Shown in pieces: positions 16,701 through 27,600 of a DNA stretch of 64,000 bases. Below the pieces are notes generated by a model. It ran no database searches. It worked only from the letters and a program-made list of their open reading frames with translations, and had not been told where the DNA came from. Position numbers and translations under genes: made by a program. Numbering within the stretch: the stretch's first letter is position 1; each line of letters opens with the position of its first letter. Origin of the DNA: Cheilinus undulatus (lineage: Eukaryota > Chordata > Actinopteri > Labriformes > Labridae); NCBI RefSeq assembly GCF_018320785.1, contig NC_054873.1:23092196-23156195 (forward strand). Reading direction: 5' to 3'.

Positions 16701-17830
16701 GCAGTGGCTACAGCGGATTCTGTTGAAGAGCTGCTTGGTTGGTTGAAGCTCCAGCTTTCTGAATCTTTGGTCCAGGAGGTCGGGGCTTGCTTCCAGTTTG
16801 ATATCAGCTCCAAAGATGGACAGCATCACAGTTACTATGTTGACTTGAGCCAAGGTAATGGTTCACATTAAAGGCATAATTCCTTTTTAAAGTGTGGTTG
16901 TATGCAGAGTGTTATTTGTCACAGGCGATTCTGAGTCAATAATTTACAAGAAAAAAATAGAAATTATAAACTTTAAAAGTCATAAAAGTATGTGAACCAA
17001 ACTTTGACTTTTTGAAATTTAAAAGTCAAAATTTAAACAGTTTTCAGCTGGTTTATTGTAAATTTTAGACTTTACAATGTAAACTTGTACTTTTAAAATG
17101 TTTAAATTTTTGAGATTTTAATGTCAAGATTGAAGACCTTTAACACTCTGATATTGTATTTTTTTAATTAAATGTACAATTTTTTAAACTCTGAAATTCT
17201 AAGTTTGTCTACTTGTATTCAGTGCTGTGAAAAAGAATTTGCCCCCTTTCTGATTCCTGATTTTTTTTGCATATTTATCACTCTTAAATGTTTTAGATCA
17301 TCAAACCAATTTTCTCAAAAAGAAAACCCAAGTAATTGCAAAATGCAGCTTCTAAATGATGATTTTATTTATTAAGGGGAAAAAAATCTAAACCTATCTG
17401 GCCCTATGTGAAAAAGTAACTGCCTGAACCTAATAACTTGTTGTGAATGAATCATCTTAATTTTTTCGTCTCTTTGGGTGGCCCTAATACCTTGTCGTAC
17501 GTTATGTTTGTAATCATGATTTAAAATAAAATATTTTAAAATATATATGTACACCAGATTTTGACAACATCAAAGCAGACAGGGTCCTGTATATTTATTA
17601 AACCTCACTCTCTCTCTCTGTTCTGTGCTGTAGGTAGTGGTGCAGCAGGAGCAGGATCCATGTACAGAGAACCAGATGTGACGCTGAGTATGAGTGATGG
17701 TGACCTTCTGGCCATGTTCCAGGGCGAGCTGCAACCATTTGCCGCTTACACAAGTGGCAGACTGAAAATCCAGGGAGACATTAAGTCTGCCATGAAGCTT
17801 GATGAGCTCATTAAGCTTCGTAAGAAGTGA
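12635..17830 (+). CDS. stoml1: Stomatin-like protein 1 (SPFH domain plus SCP2 domain)
   Basis: Membrane protein of the stomatin family; the mammalian protein sits on late endosomes and is linked to cholesterol handling. Coding exons: 12635-12797, 13556-13662, 13770-13919, 15913-16116, 16324-16534, 16654-16854, 17634-17830; all GT-AG and in phase, giving 410 aa (human about 398). Residues 60-88 form one hydrophobic hairpin segment ending VTFPISGWF, a stomatin-family signature with the conserved proline. The SPFH/band-7 region (about 91-265) includes RIVVFRLGR, PGIVLVLPLIDQWQRVDLRTRA and WGLEVDRVEL. The C-terminal SCP2 sterol-carrier-like domain spans about 300-408. The N-terminus has SYQLLP at residues 5-10, matching the Tyr-based late-endosome sorting motif of human STOML1 (GYxxL) except that Gly is replaced by Ser. 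Intron 3 (about 2 kb) carries repeats. Confidence 0.95.
13708..13746. repeat. (AAT)n microsatellite
   Basis: About twelve uninterrupted AAT units in stoml1 intron 2, a few dozen bases before the exon 3 acceptor. Confidence 0.9.
14365..14720 (-). mobile_element. Probable LINE 3' end with (TTCA)n tail in stoml1 intron 3
   Basis: A (GAAT)n run at 14365-14394 is followed by 'cttgatcgccccagagggaa', the reverse complement of the typical 3' tail of several fish LINEs. The adjoining sequence to about 14720 resembles their 3' region. Read on the minus strand it ends in the tetranucleotide tail. Confidence 0.5.
17215..17450. mobile_element. Tc1-like terminal repeat fragment
   Basis: The sequence beginning 'gtgctgtgaaaaagaatttg' and ending 'ctatgtgaaaaagtaactgc' corresponds to the terminal region of an abundant fish Tc1-like family. 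Only one end is present, in stoml1 intron 6. A longer copy of this family with transposase remains lies at 37240-38360. Confidence 0.75.
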
Positions 17831-18280
17831 CTGTTATAATAACTTTTGTATAGGTATTTATTAAACACCTTTAATTGTAAAGCATATACTTTTTAATGTA
17901 TGCACTAAGTTGAAGAATGATATATCTCAATTAAAAAGACACATGTCAAAGAGAATGAGCACTGGAGATTCTTCAAGAAAACTTTTACCCTCGGATAAGC
18001 AGTGAACTGAAAAACGTGTAACATGTAAACGTTGTTTTAACTCTGTATTTAAGGACTGCCAGGATAAACCCCTGGATGAAAAGAGAATCATATATTGAAA
18101 TATTTAAATATGATTAACTGAAGTCTTAACTTTGTTTTCACAGCTGAACTGATCATAACTTGTATTATCTGAATTTCTGCTATGTCTTGTTTTTCTTTAC
18201 AAATCAAAGCAGCTTCATGTTTACAAAGATAAACAATCTGGAGATAATGATGCCCATTAATGCCAGTCATAGTAGTTTCT

Positions 18281-18286
18281 AATAAA
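18281..18286 (+). terminator. Possible stoml1 polyadenylation signal
   Basis: AATAAA about 450 bases after the stoml1 stop and about 240 bases before the cyp11a1 start codon, so the two genes are very close together. Confidence 0.4.
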
Positions 18287-18528
18287 TACTTTTTAAAGAA
18301 TAATGATTACAGGATTTTATCATACATTTAAACTCTCCTTTAAGTGTCCAAACTCAGACATACTGTGCTTTGGTTTACTGTATTAGCTTGTTGGATTCAG
18401 CTGAACAGCCTTGATCAGCACAGACGGGGCTGAGTATTTAGACCAGCCTCCTTCTATTGCACCAGTCATCTCTCGGAGAGCCAGTGTATCTTCTGAAGTT
18501 ATTACACAGTTGGGATTTTGTTGTAGGC
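18287..18528 (+). promoter_or_regulatory. Compact cyp11a1 upstream region
   Basis: Only about 240 bases separate a likely stoml1 polyA signal from the cyp11a1 ATG. Near 18407-18420 the minus strand reads TGATCAAGGCTG, a partial match to the SF-1/NR5A half-site (YCAAGGYCA) typical of steroidogenic gene promoters. The match is imperfect and unproven. No clear TATA box was assigned. Confidence 0.25.
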
Positions 18529-21500
18529 ATGGCAAAGTGGAGTTTGTTGCGCAGCCCTGCAATGCCGCCCCTGTCCTGTATAGAAGAGCTGACCACAACA
18601 GGCATACGCTGCAGCAGCAGTATGCCTGTGATCAGACAGGCGTATTCAGAGAGTGGCAGCATGGTTCGACCTTTCAGTGAGATTCCTGGACTGTGGAAGA
18701 GCGGGGTGGCCAACTTGTACAACTTTTGGAAACTGGATGGCTTCAGAAACATTCACCGCATCATGTTGCAGAACTTTAACACTTTTGGACCCATTTACAG
18801 GTATGTGGGAAGTCAAATGCTTAAGCAGAGCTGTGTGTGACTGCCCATTTAAGTAGATAGTAAGTAGACAAAACATGATTATGCCATTACTCATCAAATG
18901 TAAGTATTTTTCCTTCCAAACGTGTAACAATCCACAAGGTCATGTTTTCTAAAAACAACCAGCTGATAAGATATTTCACCCTGTTCTTTCCTGACTTTTT
19001 TTCCTCAACTCTGTATCAGAGAAAAAATAGGCTACTATGAAAGTGTTAATATCATCAACCCTGAGGATGCTGCCATCCTATTCAAAGCAGAGGGCCATTA
19101 TCCTAAGAGGCTGAAAGTTGAAGCATGGACATCATACAGAGACTACAGGAATCGCAAATATGGAGTTTTACTGAAGTATGTGCAGTAAAATAACCTTCCT
19201 TCTACTTCTACAGATACTGGATTGTAAATATTTTGACATTTATAATACCAGGTGTGACCTGCTAGTTTAATTTACATCTAATTTCCACACAGGAATGGGG
19301 AAGACTGGAAATCCAACCGTGTTATCCTCAACAAGGAGGTGATTTCCCCTAAAGTGCTTGAGAACTTTGTGCCTTTACTGGAAGAAGTGGGCGAGGACTT
19401 TGTGGCAAGAGTTCACAAAAAAATACAGAGAACAGGCCAGAATAAATGGACCACTGACCTCTCTCAAGAACTCTTTAAATATGCTCTTGAGTGTAAGTAT
19501 GACTCTCTTTAATTCACTGTGTAGGCTGGTGTCTCTTTTCCTCCTGACATATTGCTTGTCCTTGTCTCGTGTTGACTCACACAGCCGTGAGCTCAGTGCT
19601 GTACGGGGAGCGCCTGGGTTTGATGCTTGACTACATTGACCCTGAAGCTCAACATTTCATTGACTGCATCACCCTCATGTTCAAGACTACCTCACCCATG
19701 CTGTACATACCTCCTTCCCTGCTGAAGCAGATTGGTGCAAAGGTGTGGCGGGACCATGTGGAGGCCTGGGATGGCATCTTTAACCAAGGTAGGATAAGAA
19801 AACATTTGGCTCATAGGTTTTTTTTAATGTATGTGCATAGTGTGATTTCATACATATTCCTTTGTTGCTCAAGCGGATCGCTGCATCCAGAACATCTACA
19901 GGCAGCTACGCCAGGACACTGGCTCTTCAAAGAAATACCCAGGAGTCCTTGCTAGCCTGCTCATGCTGGACAAGCTGTCCATTGAAGACATCAAGGCCAG
20001 CATCACTGAGCTGATGGCTGGAGGTGTAGACACCGTAAGCAAAAAAAAAAAATCTAATTCTATTTATTTCCTTGACTGTCTTCTGTTTTCCAACAGTATT
20101 CAAAGTTTTCCTGTAGTTTATCTTATTGTATGGTTAATCCTCATTCCAACCCTCACCTATGGTCATGAGCTTTGGGTAATGACCAAAAGAATGAGATCAC
20201 CGATACAAACAGTCGAAATGACATTTCTCAGGAGGTAGTCTTGGCTCAGCCTTATGGGGAAGGAAGTAGAGCCACTGCTCCTTTGAATTGAAAGGAGCCA
20301 GTGGAGGTGGTTCGGGCATCTGATCAGGATCCCTCTGGGTGTCTCCTTGTGGAGGTCTTCCAGGCATGTCCAACTGGAAGGGGACCCTGGGGCAGACCCA
20401 GAACTTGCTGGAGGGATTATATATCCTATCTGGCCTGAGAGCATCTTCAAATCCCTCAGCAGGAACTGAAAAATGTTGCTGGGGACAGGGATGTTTGGGT
20501 TGACTTTCTTCAGCTGCTGCCACTGCATTTTGACCTCAGATTATTGGAGTATGGTAATGGATGGATAAAACTTTCAAGTTTGAAAATTACAAAAATGTGA
20601 CCAAAACTCATTTGTATCTAAAGACTAAGACTACAACCATATTTATAACAGCAGTTAAAATAAACACTAACCTATATGCTCAGTGATGAGCATATAGGTA
20701 AGTGGGTCAATGGGTAGAGTCAGTCAGCTCCTATAGTCACATGTCGAGGTGTCCTCCCTGAGGCAAGACACTTAACCCAAATAGCTCCCACTGCTGTGTC
20801 AGTGGCAGTGTTGGGCAAGTTACTGAAAAATAGTAACTAGTTACCGCTAGCAAAAAGTAACTGAGTTATGACTGAGTCACTAAATTGTAAAAGTAACTAC
20901 TTTGAAAAGTAACTCAGGCATTAACTTTTTTGCTTCAGTCTTCAGTATTGTACACATCACATCATTTTGTGTTGTTATGACAGTGTGAGAGGGAATAACT
21001 CAAGTTTTTATAACATTGTAGCCATTAGCATTATGTTGTTAAGTGGTGAAACAATAGAACACAGTAGAATTGTTTCTTAACTTTTGACACTATTAAAACA
21101 TTTGTTCACTGTTTAAGAAGTCTAAAATAGATGTACTCTATTGACAGTGTACAAATTAAGTCCCAGCTGCTCTCTAAATGTCTTTCTGCATGACTGTCTT
21201 ATCTCTTGTCTTATAGTTTTTTTTCATTACTTCTCTAGGAAGTAAGGAAGTGAAGTAAGGAAGGAAGTATGCAGTAGGAAGTGTACTCTACAGCTTATAT
21301 CAGAAGTATGTCCTCAACAGCATACCTTGCTATCAGTCTGTTTAGTGCTTCCGTAGTGACACGTTTTGCAGCTGGCGGTGATTTGAATAAAGCCTTGGAT
21401 TTGGATGGAGTGGCTCCTGCTTGGTCTGTCAAGCTAACGTGAGCTGTACCTGGGTAACCGGTGTTTGTAGTGTCTCTATTCTTTCTCCCAGGATGTTGCT

Positions 21501-22805
21501 GTGCTTATGGTCCCATCATGTCGTCCGCTGAAACAGATGCTTTCTAACCTTCATCACTGAGTTGTCGGCTGTAAAAGTAATGAGTAATGAGTGATTTAAA
21601 TTTTCTGTGATTAACGGCATTAATGTTTTTAAAAAAGAAACGCATTACACTACTAGTTAGCATAAAAAGTAACGAAGTTACTGTGACACATTACTCCCAA
21701 CACTGGTCAGTGGTGTGTGAATGTATGGATAATACTGGTGGCCACCTTCATTACCAGCATGTGAATGTGGAAGGAATGGGTGTGAATGGTTAAGTTTGAC
21801 CTGCAGTGTACAAAGCACATTGAACAGAAAAGCACAAGCTCAAATCCATTTAACATTCATGTCAGTTTACAATAAACCTCGACTTATTTTTTTGCAGCTG
21901 TCTTAAGTCTGCTTTCCTCTGTTTTGGGTTTTCAGACTTCCATAACCCTGCTGTGGACATTGTATGAACTGGCTCGTCACCCCAACCTCCAGGAGGAGCT
22001 GAGAGCAGAGGTGGCTGCAGCTCGGGCTGAGAGCCAGGGAGACATGCTGGAGATGCTGAAGAGGATTCCACTGGTGAAAGGAGCATTGAAGGAAACACTC
22101 AGGTAAAAATATAGCAGTGTCATGTAGTTCTATGCTGTGATTATGTATAGAGCTTAGTTAATAAGGCTCTTTTAACGGAACTTTGACTCCTCAGATTACA
22201 CCCTGTTGCTGTGAGCTTACAAAGATACATTTCAGAAGATATCATCATTCAGAAATACCACATCCCAGCTGGGGTAAGAGGCTTTTTAAAATCTAAATCC
22301 ATGCCTTTGTATTTCATTGTTCACAGTAGGAGCAGAGCAGTTGTTAAGCTGTTTGACATGACTCACTTTTTTTTTTGGTTTCTGTGTGTTTTTTCATCAG
22401 ACACTGGTGCAGTTAGGGCTGTATGCAATGGGAAGAGACCCCAGGGTGTTTTTACACCCAGAGCAGTATCAGCCCTCTCGCTGGCTAAGGACAGAGACAC
22501 ACTACTTCAGGAGCCTGGGCTTTGGCTTTGGCCCTCGTCAGTGTTTGGGAAGAAGGATAGCTGAGACGGAGATGCAAATATTCCTAATCCATGTGAGAAT
22601 TTCACAGAATAAGTGATAAATCTCAAAATAATCTTGACATATTTAGATCAGTTATTAACAAAGTGCATTATCTGTTTTTTAGATGCTAGAGAACTTCAGA
22701 GTGGAGAAACAGCGCCATGTGGAAGTGCAGAGTACCTTTGAGCTCATTCTCTTACCGGATAAGCCAATAATCTTGACTTTGAAACCTCTGCATGCTAATC
22801 GGTAA
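18529..22805 (+). CDS. cyp11a1: Cholesterol side-chain cleavage enzyme, CYP11A1 (P450scc)
   Basis: Mitochondrial inner-membrane cytochrome P450 which converts cholesterol to pregnenolone, the first step of steroid hormone synthesis, using electrons from adrenodoxin. Coding exons: 18529-18800, 19020-19175, 19293-19492, 19585-19788, 19874-20034, 21936-22102, 22195-22273, 22401-22592, 22683-22805; all GT-AG and in phase, giving 517 aa (human 521). The I-helix oxygen-binding motif AGGVDTTS (about 326-333) spans the exon 5/6 junction. The K-helix ExxR is Glu384-Arg387 (KETLR). The heme-binding loop is [12 protein letters not shown] with Cys461 as iron ligand. [19 protein letters not shown] and [10 protein letters not shown] are typical of this family. 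The N-terminus ([10 protein letters not shown]...) is basic and lacks acidic residues at first, as expected of a mitochondrial presequence. ATG 18529 is the first ATG in frame; no upstream in-frame ATG was seen. Intron 5 (1.9 kb) is loaded with transposons. Confidence 0.96.
20090..20530 (+). mobile_element. LINE 3' coding fragment in cyp11a1 intron 5
   Basis: Plus-strand frames give the C-terminal end of a fish LINE polyprotein: '[17 protein letters not shown]' (about 20148-20200), then degenerate continuation ending in the 'gttgactttcttcagctgct' region. Stops and frameshifts break it. Sense orientation relative to cyp11a1. Confidence 0.85.
20690..20805 (+). repeat. Dispersed fish repeat, left part (split by hAT element)
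   Basis: The sequence 'gaggcaagacacttaaccca' and surroundings match a common teleost interspersed repeat; its right part continues after 21706 ('gtgtgtgaatgtatggataa ... aagcacattgaac'). It was split by the hAT insertion at 20806-21705. Confidence 0.6.
20806..21705. mobile_element. Non-autonomous hAT-type transposon with 8-bp target duplication
   Basis: The element begins CAGTGTTGGG and ends CCCAACACTG (inverted repeats) and is flanked on both sides by the same 8 bases, GTCAGTGG (20798-20805 and 21706-21713). An 8-bp duplication is diagnostic of hAT elements. Subterminal regions hold scattered 'agtaac/gttact' motifs on both strands. There is no transposase ORF in the 900 bp, so it is non-autonomous. 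Confidence 0.9.
21706..21835 (+). repeat. Dispersed fish repeat, right part
   Basis: Continuation of the repeat at 20690-20805 beyond the hAT insertion, ending near 'tgtacaaagcacattgaaca'. Together the two halves give the pre-insertion sequence once one copy of the target duplication is removed. Confidence 0.55.
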
Positions 22806-22878
22806 CATAAAATATATGAGAACAATATATCTAACACGAAGTAACATCTTCAAAAATTAGATGCTGATGGAGCTAAAG

Positions 22879-23095
22879 AATAAAATATTAGGAAAGAAAA
22901 ATCTTAAAATAAACATGAACCTGATACCTCACTTATTCCATTAACTAGCCAACAGAAATAAAAGCATGTGCTGGATATTACTGGATTAGAAATCTGAGTG
23001 AGGATGGAAATGTGTAGCTTGTGTGTACCATTTATTGAAGAATATTGAATGTACAGAGCCTAACAAACTAGCTATATAAACCAGCGATAAATAAA
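22879..23095 (+). terminator. cyp11a1 polyadenylation signal cluster
   Basis: AATAAA occurs at 22879-22884, again near 22957 and at 23090-23095 (GATAAATAAAAC). Which is used cannot be decided from sequence. Confidence 0.5.
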
Positions 23096-23680
23096 ACTAT
23101 ACACCTTCTTAAAACATGTCCTGTTTTTTATCATTTAATTATAATTTTAAAAAACAATTGAGCTTTCTTTTAAGTTAGATGAATCAGACCTGTGCTCAGA
23201 ATGACATTTGCAGGTTGTGACTTGATGAACTCGACTAGCCTTCTGTAAGAGGCAGTATTTAATTATCTGCAAATATATTTTACACAGTAACAATCAGGAC
23301 AGTTTGCGTTCTGCTCTCAAATCAGTGGTTGTCCGTTGTGAAAGATTGTGGTGGATGTCCGGACAAAGCCATGCCTGTGCTCGCTCAGTTTGGTCAGCAT
23401 TTCTTGTTTTTGTTTCCCCCATTGCTTTGCGTTTTCCTCCAGCTGTTTACATGCAAAAAAGAGAAGACATCCTCTTAACTATGAATACAAAACTGTAAGA
23501 CTCCATAAGATAATGGAAATACAGAATGCCTGCCTTGTAAAAGGCAGTTTTTCCTTTCCCACTCAAACTTTGCTAAATGTTGCTCCGTGCTATGCTCATT
23601 GTGGATTAATGTTAGGGGTTCATGATATTGGACTTTAACAACATCTGATCTGCTATATTTTCAAACTAATTTTCCTGATA
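23096..23680. other. Convergent cyp11a1/ccdc33 spacer, nothing recognised
   Basis: AT-rich sequence after the cyp11a1 polyA cluster and before a Tc1-like element. Short ORFs here do not resemble known proteins and lack convincing splice context. Confidence 0.35.
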
Positions 23681-23681
23681 T

Positions 23682-24173
23682 ATACAGTCATGTGCATAAG
23701 TTTTAGACATGAAGGGGACTAAGGAATCATCATGGGGCCTGATGGGCCACAAGTTGGGACTGGAGAGCTGGGAGGGTGGCCAGAGTCAAGCTTGATACAT
23801 GTCGACATGTGTTGCTCGTCAGCCAAGGTCAAGTTTGACGGCATCTCTTTTGTCGGGGGCCTTTTCACATCTGGTAATATGCCTGAAGAGGTTTTGGGCA
23901 CTTGGGACATCCATAGCACACACAACCCTACTACCCGCCCAGACAGTTCCCTTGGCCCTGCTTATTTGCCAAATCCACCCCTTACTCTACTCTCAAGGTC
24001 TTTGTTTATTTTTTCAACAGATTGTTTTCCCTTTCCCTTGGGAATATGCAAGGTTCATCCTCCTTTCTGCCTGATGGTATCCTCAGGCAGCTTATACGCT
24101 ACATCTATGCCTTAATTCAGCCTCAATTTTTGGCCCAAACATGCCTAAAAGTTCTGCACAGTATTGTATATAG
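23682..24173. mobile_element. Short Tc1-like non-autonomous element
   Basis: The left end 'tatatacagtcatgtgcata' and the right end '...gcacagtattgtatata' are imperfect inverted repeats flanked by TA, as expected for Tc1/mariner. A related copy is at 46985-47506 (shared 'acatgcctaaaagttctgc' and 'agccaaggtcaag' segments). The interior has no transposase. Confidence 0.7.
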
Positions 24174-24285
24174 TTCTTAAAACTCTATGAACTTCTGATA
24201 CATCAGCTGTAGTTGTTGGTGGGAAGTTTGGCAGGAAATTTTCCTGTGTTCCAGATATTATGCAGATAACGTTGTGCAGCCCTAA

Positions 24286-24291
24286 TTTATT
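24286..24291 (-). terminator. Candidate ccdc33 polyadenylation signal
   Basis: AATAAA on the minus strand about 380 bases past the ccdc33 stop codon. Placement is plausible only; the intervening 24420-24660 is repeat-like. Confidence 0.3.
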
Positions 24292-24419
24292 AATGTTTAG
24301 TCTCTGTAAAGAATGTAACAGTGTAGTTTAAACCTGCCCATTTGTTAAGGAGATAACATTTGCTATAAATTGATACTACACAAAGAAAGACTGACTGAAT
24401 ATGATATGACACGACAGAC

Positions 24420-24660
24420 TATAGTGCCTCCTTAGGAATATTTGTCTTGGACTCCAAGTGCTGTACAACTATAGATGCGACCGTAGTAATACATAAGAAC
24501 AATAAGCAACAACAATCTACTTGTACACAGAGTAGCACATACCAATGAAAACGCAAACAATACATGTAGCTGGTACCCATATTGCCCAATAGTAACATAA
24601 AAAAAAACATGATGAGAAAACGATACAACACAATAGCAGCAGCAGTGCATAAGTCCAAGT
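24420..24660. repeat. Probable LINE/SINE 3' fragment in ccdc33 3' region
   Basis: Contains 'ggaatatttgtcttggactc', similar in kind to the tail at 14400 and to the segment near 25893 ('tgctggaattcaagacaaat' on plus). It lies immediately after the ccdc33 stop and may be part of its 3' untranslated region. Confidence 0.4.
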
Positions 24661-24670
24661 TGCAAGCAGG

Positions 24671-27600
24671 TCAGCACAAATGGAACTTCACGTTCACTGT
24701 ATCCAAACTGCGGTATAAAAGTTTGACTTGACTTATAAAGTCCAAGAGTTGAACTTTTCCTGGTTTATTTACCTGGGCCTCCAGTGTTTGGACTCTTGCC
24801 TCAGCCTGTTCCACTTTCTGGAGTAAAATCATTTTCTCCTGGATTGGCATCATGTCTCTTGTCTGAGGATGACATCATAGATTTACAACTTTTCTGACTT
24901 AAGAATTTGATATTTCAATAACTGTATCACAAAGTTTGGGCCAAAAGAAGAATATTTATCAAATATTCATGACTCAGTCCTTAATTTTTCTAATAAACTA
25001 AAACATTTTACAACAGTTTACATAATTTGAATTCAAATACTACATTTGACTCTGTCTGTACACTTTTGTGTTAAATGTTTAGTCGGAGTACCTGGTCTGA
25101 CTGTTGTTTAATTGCTGGGTTACACTGCTGCTGAATTCTGTCCAGCTCTCCTCTGAGATGACTATTTTCTGCTGCCAAGGCCGTCTCTATCTCCTTCCTT
25201 TTGCCACTCTCATCTACACAGCATGAAGACAAGAAATGGTTACAACCAATGTTTTTGGTGACACATACTTTTTCTTACTTCACTGAGTCCTCCTACCTCT
25301 TTGCTTCCTCACTGCCAGCCTTTTGCTGCCACTCTGCTGATTATTTTCTCTAGCTTTGCTATCCAAAGCTTTCTCCATCTTCTCAATGACCTTGAATTTT
25401 TTTTAAGGCAAAAGTTTACACAATTTAAAACTCCCTGTTGTACAGTTAGTATTAAAATTACAGCAGAGTCAATGATTTAGCTGACCTTTTCCTGCTGTTT
25501 CACTGTAGCCTCTAAAGTTGCAATCTTTGCCAGGCGACTCTGGTGATCCTCCTGCAGCTGCTTATGGGCTCTCTGGAGCTTCAACAGCTCCTTCTCGCTG
25601 TCATTTTTCTGCACAGCACATACAATGCAAACTCAACTGTTTAAAAAGTCATTTCTGCCTACCCGGAACAAAATTGTAAATAATGTTCCTTGAGACTGTA
25701 TGGGTAGCCTTATGTTGTCCTTATATTTTTTATTTGTTTAGTTATTTATGTTGTGGTTATCTATCTTGTGCAATATAGACAGTGTAAAATATATGTTTGC
25801 TGTTTGTGATAGACTGAATGTGATTCTCTATTTAACTATGACATGTTTGTGTCTATAGATTGTGTGTATTAAGCAGCTAAATGTATGCAGTGCTGGAATT
25901 CAAGACAAATTTCCTAAAGGAGACAATAAATTGTATCGCACCCTGTCATATGGTTTGGTATCATATCATATTGTACCTCCATGTATAGTTAAGGACTGTA
26001 TCATTACATATCGTCATATTATTGTTATGCATTATGACATAATTGTACCATTTTGCACAACATCTTATCTCATCATCAGGTGTTGTATTATCACATATTG
26101 TATGGTATCATGCTATCACATATCGTGTTATATCACCATGCATAAATATTGTATTATATCATATTACATTGTGCCATATTTTCATATTATTGTCATGTAT
26201 TATGACATAATGTATCATATGGAACCATACCCTATCAGGTGTCATATCATCACATTTTATATAGTCATATATTATCTTGTATCATTTTGTGTCCTATCAT
26301 TGTATGTCTTGCAGTATCATATTAAAACTCATAATCCGTTGTTAAAAACACTATGAATAAATCTACAAATGCTTCTCCTATCAACATCATCCTTACTTCT
26401 TTTATCATTATTAGAACAGGTAAACTGAATCTAAGAGCAGCTCTACTTTATTGCTATATTTATTAATAATAGTTCTCTCTATTTCATGATCATCCTAGCT
26501 TCTAATGCTCACATTACATTGCTTGTTATCTATCAATCATAGCTGTTACTGCTAATTTTTCCCATATTGCTACCATCATTAATAAAGTTCGAGCAATTTT
26601 ATCTAAAATGTGAGATACTTTTATAGCCGTGACAGCCATAAATTTGTCTTTCATTTTTTGTTTTTTTGTTTCTCTTGTCCCTCTCCTCCTCCTCTTTTCA
26701 CCCAACCCTACCCCTCCTACAAGCCCTTTCCAACCTCATCGTGGCCTCGGCAGATGGCTGCCAACATGAGTCTAGTCTGCTCAACATTCCTGCCCATTAA
26801 AGTGAAGGCTTTTGTTGCCACTGCAATGGGGCTAAATACTGCTATAGCTGTACTCGCGGTGATTAGTGCTGGTCTTTATTAGAATAGGCCACAAAAGAGA
26901 GTACAGTCTAGACCTGCCCTCTTTGAAAAGTGTTTTGAGATAACTTTGGTTAAGAGATGATGCTATACAAACAAAGATTGATTGATTGTATCTCATCATT
27001 ATACCATATTTCATCGTTATGTTGTTGTCAAGTATCATGACATATCTTATTGTATCCTCCTATTATTCACACCATAAATAACGTACTGTATCGTTTTGCT
27101 AAGTATCATCATGTATGATATGTATCGTGTCCTATTTTATCATCATGTTATTGTCATGTCTAATGACAGATTCTATTGTACAACATCATATTTAATTATC
27201 AGATATCGTATTGTATCTTCCTATATGTTATTTATTTTGCGCCAAAACACCAAAATGTACTTGGCAATAAAACTCAATTCTGGTTTTGTACAAGAGGAAA
27301 AGAGAAAATACATGTTTAGTTGCATGATTTTAATTAGTGCAATGTGTGAAAATGTAGATTTTCACCTTGATGAGGTTATTCTGCAGCCGTTGGATCCTTT
27401 CCCTCTGCTTGGCAGCATCACTGATCTCACTTGTAACCTTGCACTTCAGAGAGGCTTCCAAAAAACACAAGGACAACAAAGACAGCTCATTAATCTGAGT
27501 AATGATTCACATATTTAACTGTTTTTACAAATGAAAAAAGTCTGAAACTTAAAAAAGGGCAGCTAAGTTTATCCCAGATTAGGAGAAACAGTTGATATTT

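Noticed and set aside
18457-18528. In-frame upstream extension of cyp11a1 exon 1
   Set aside because: The open frame reaches upstream but begins at TTG; no in-frame ATG precedes 18529, and the ATG at 18529 gives a proper mitochondrial presequence.
20163-20528. Minus-strand open frames of 121 and 108 codons
   Set aside because: They are antisense shadows of the plus-strand LINE 3' fragment in cyp11a1 intron 5.
25862-26356. 164-codon open frame
   Set aside because: It lies in a degenerate TATCATATTG repeat inside a ccdc33 intron; the composition is repeat-driven.
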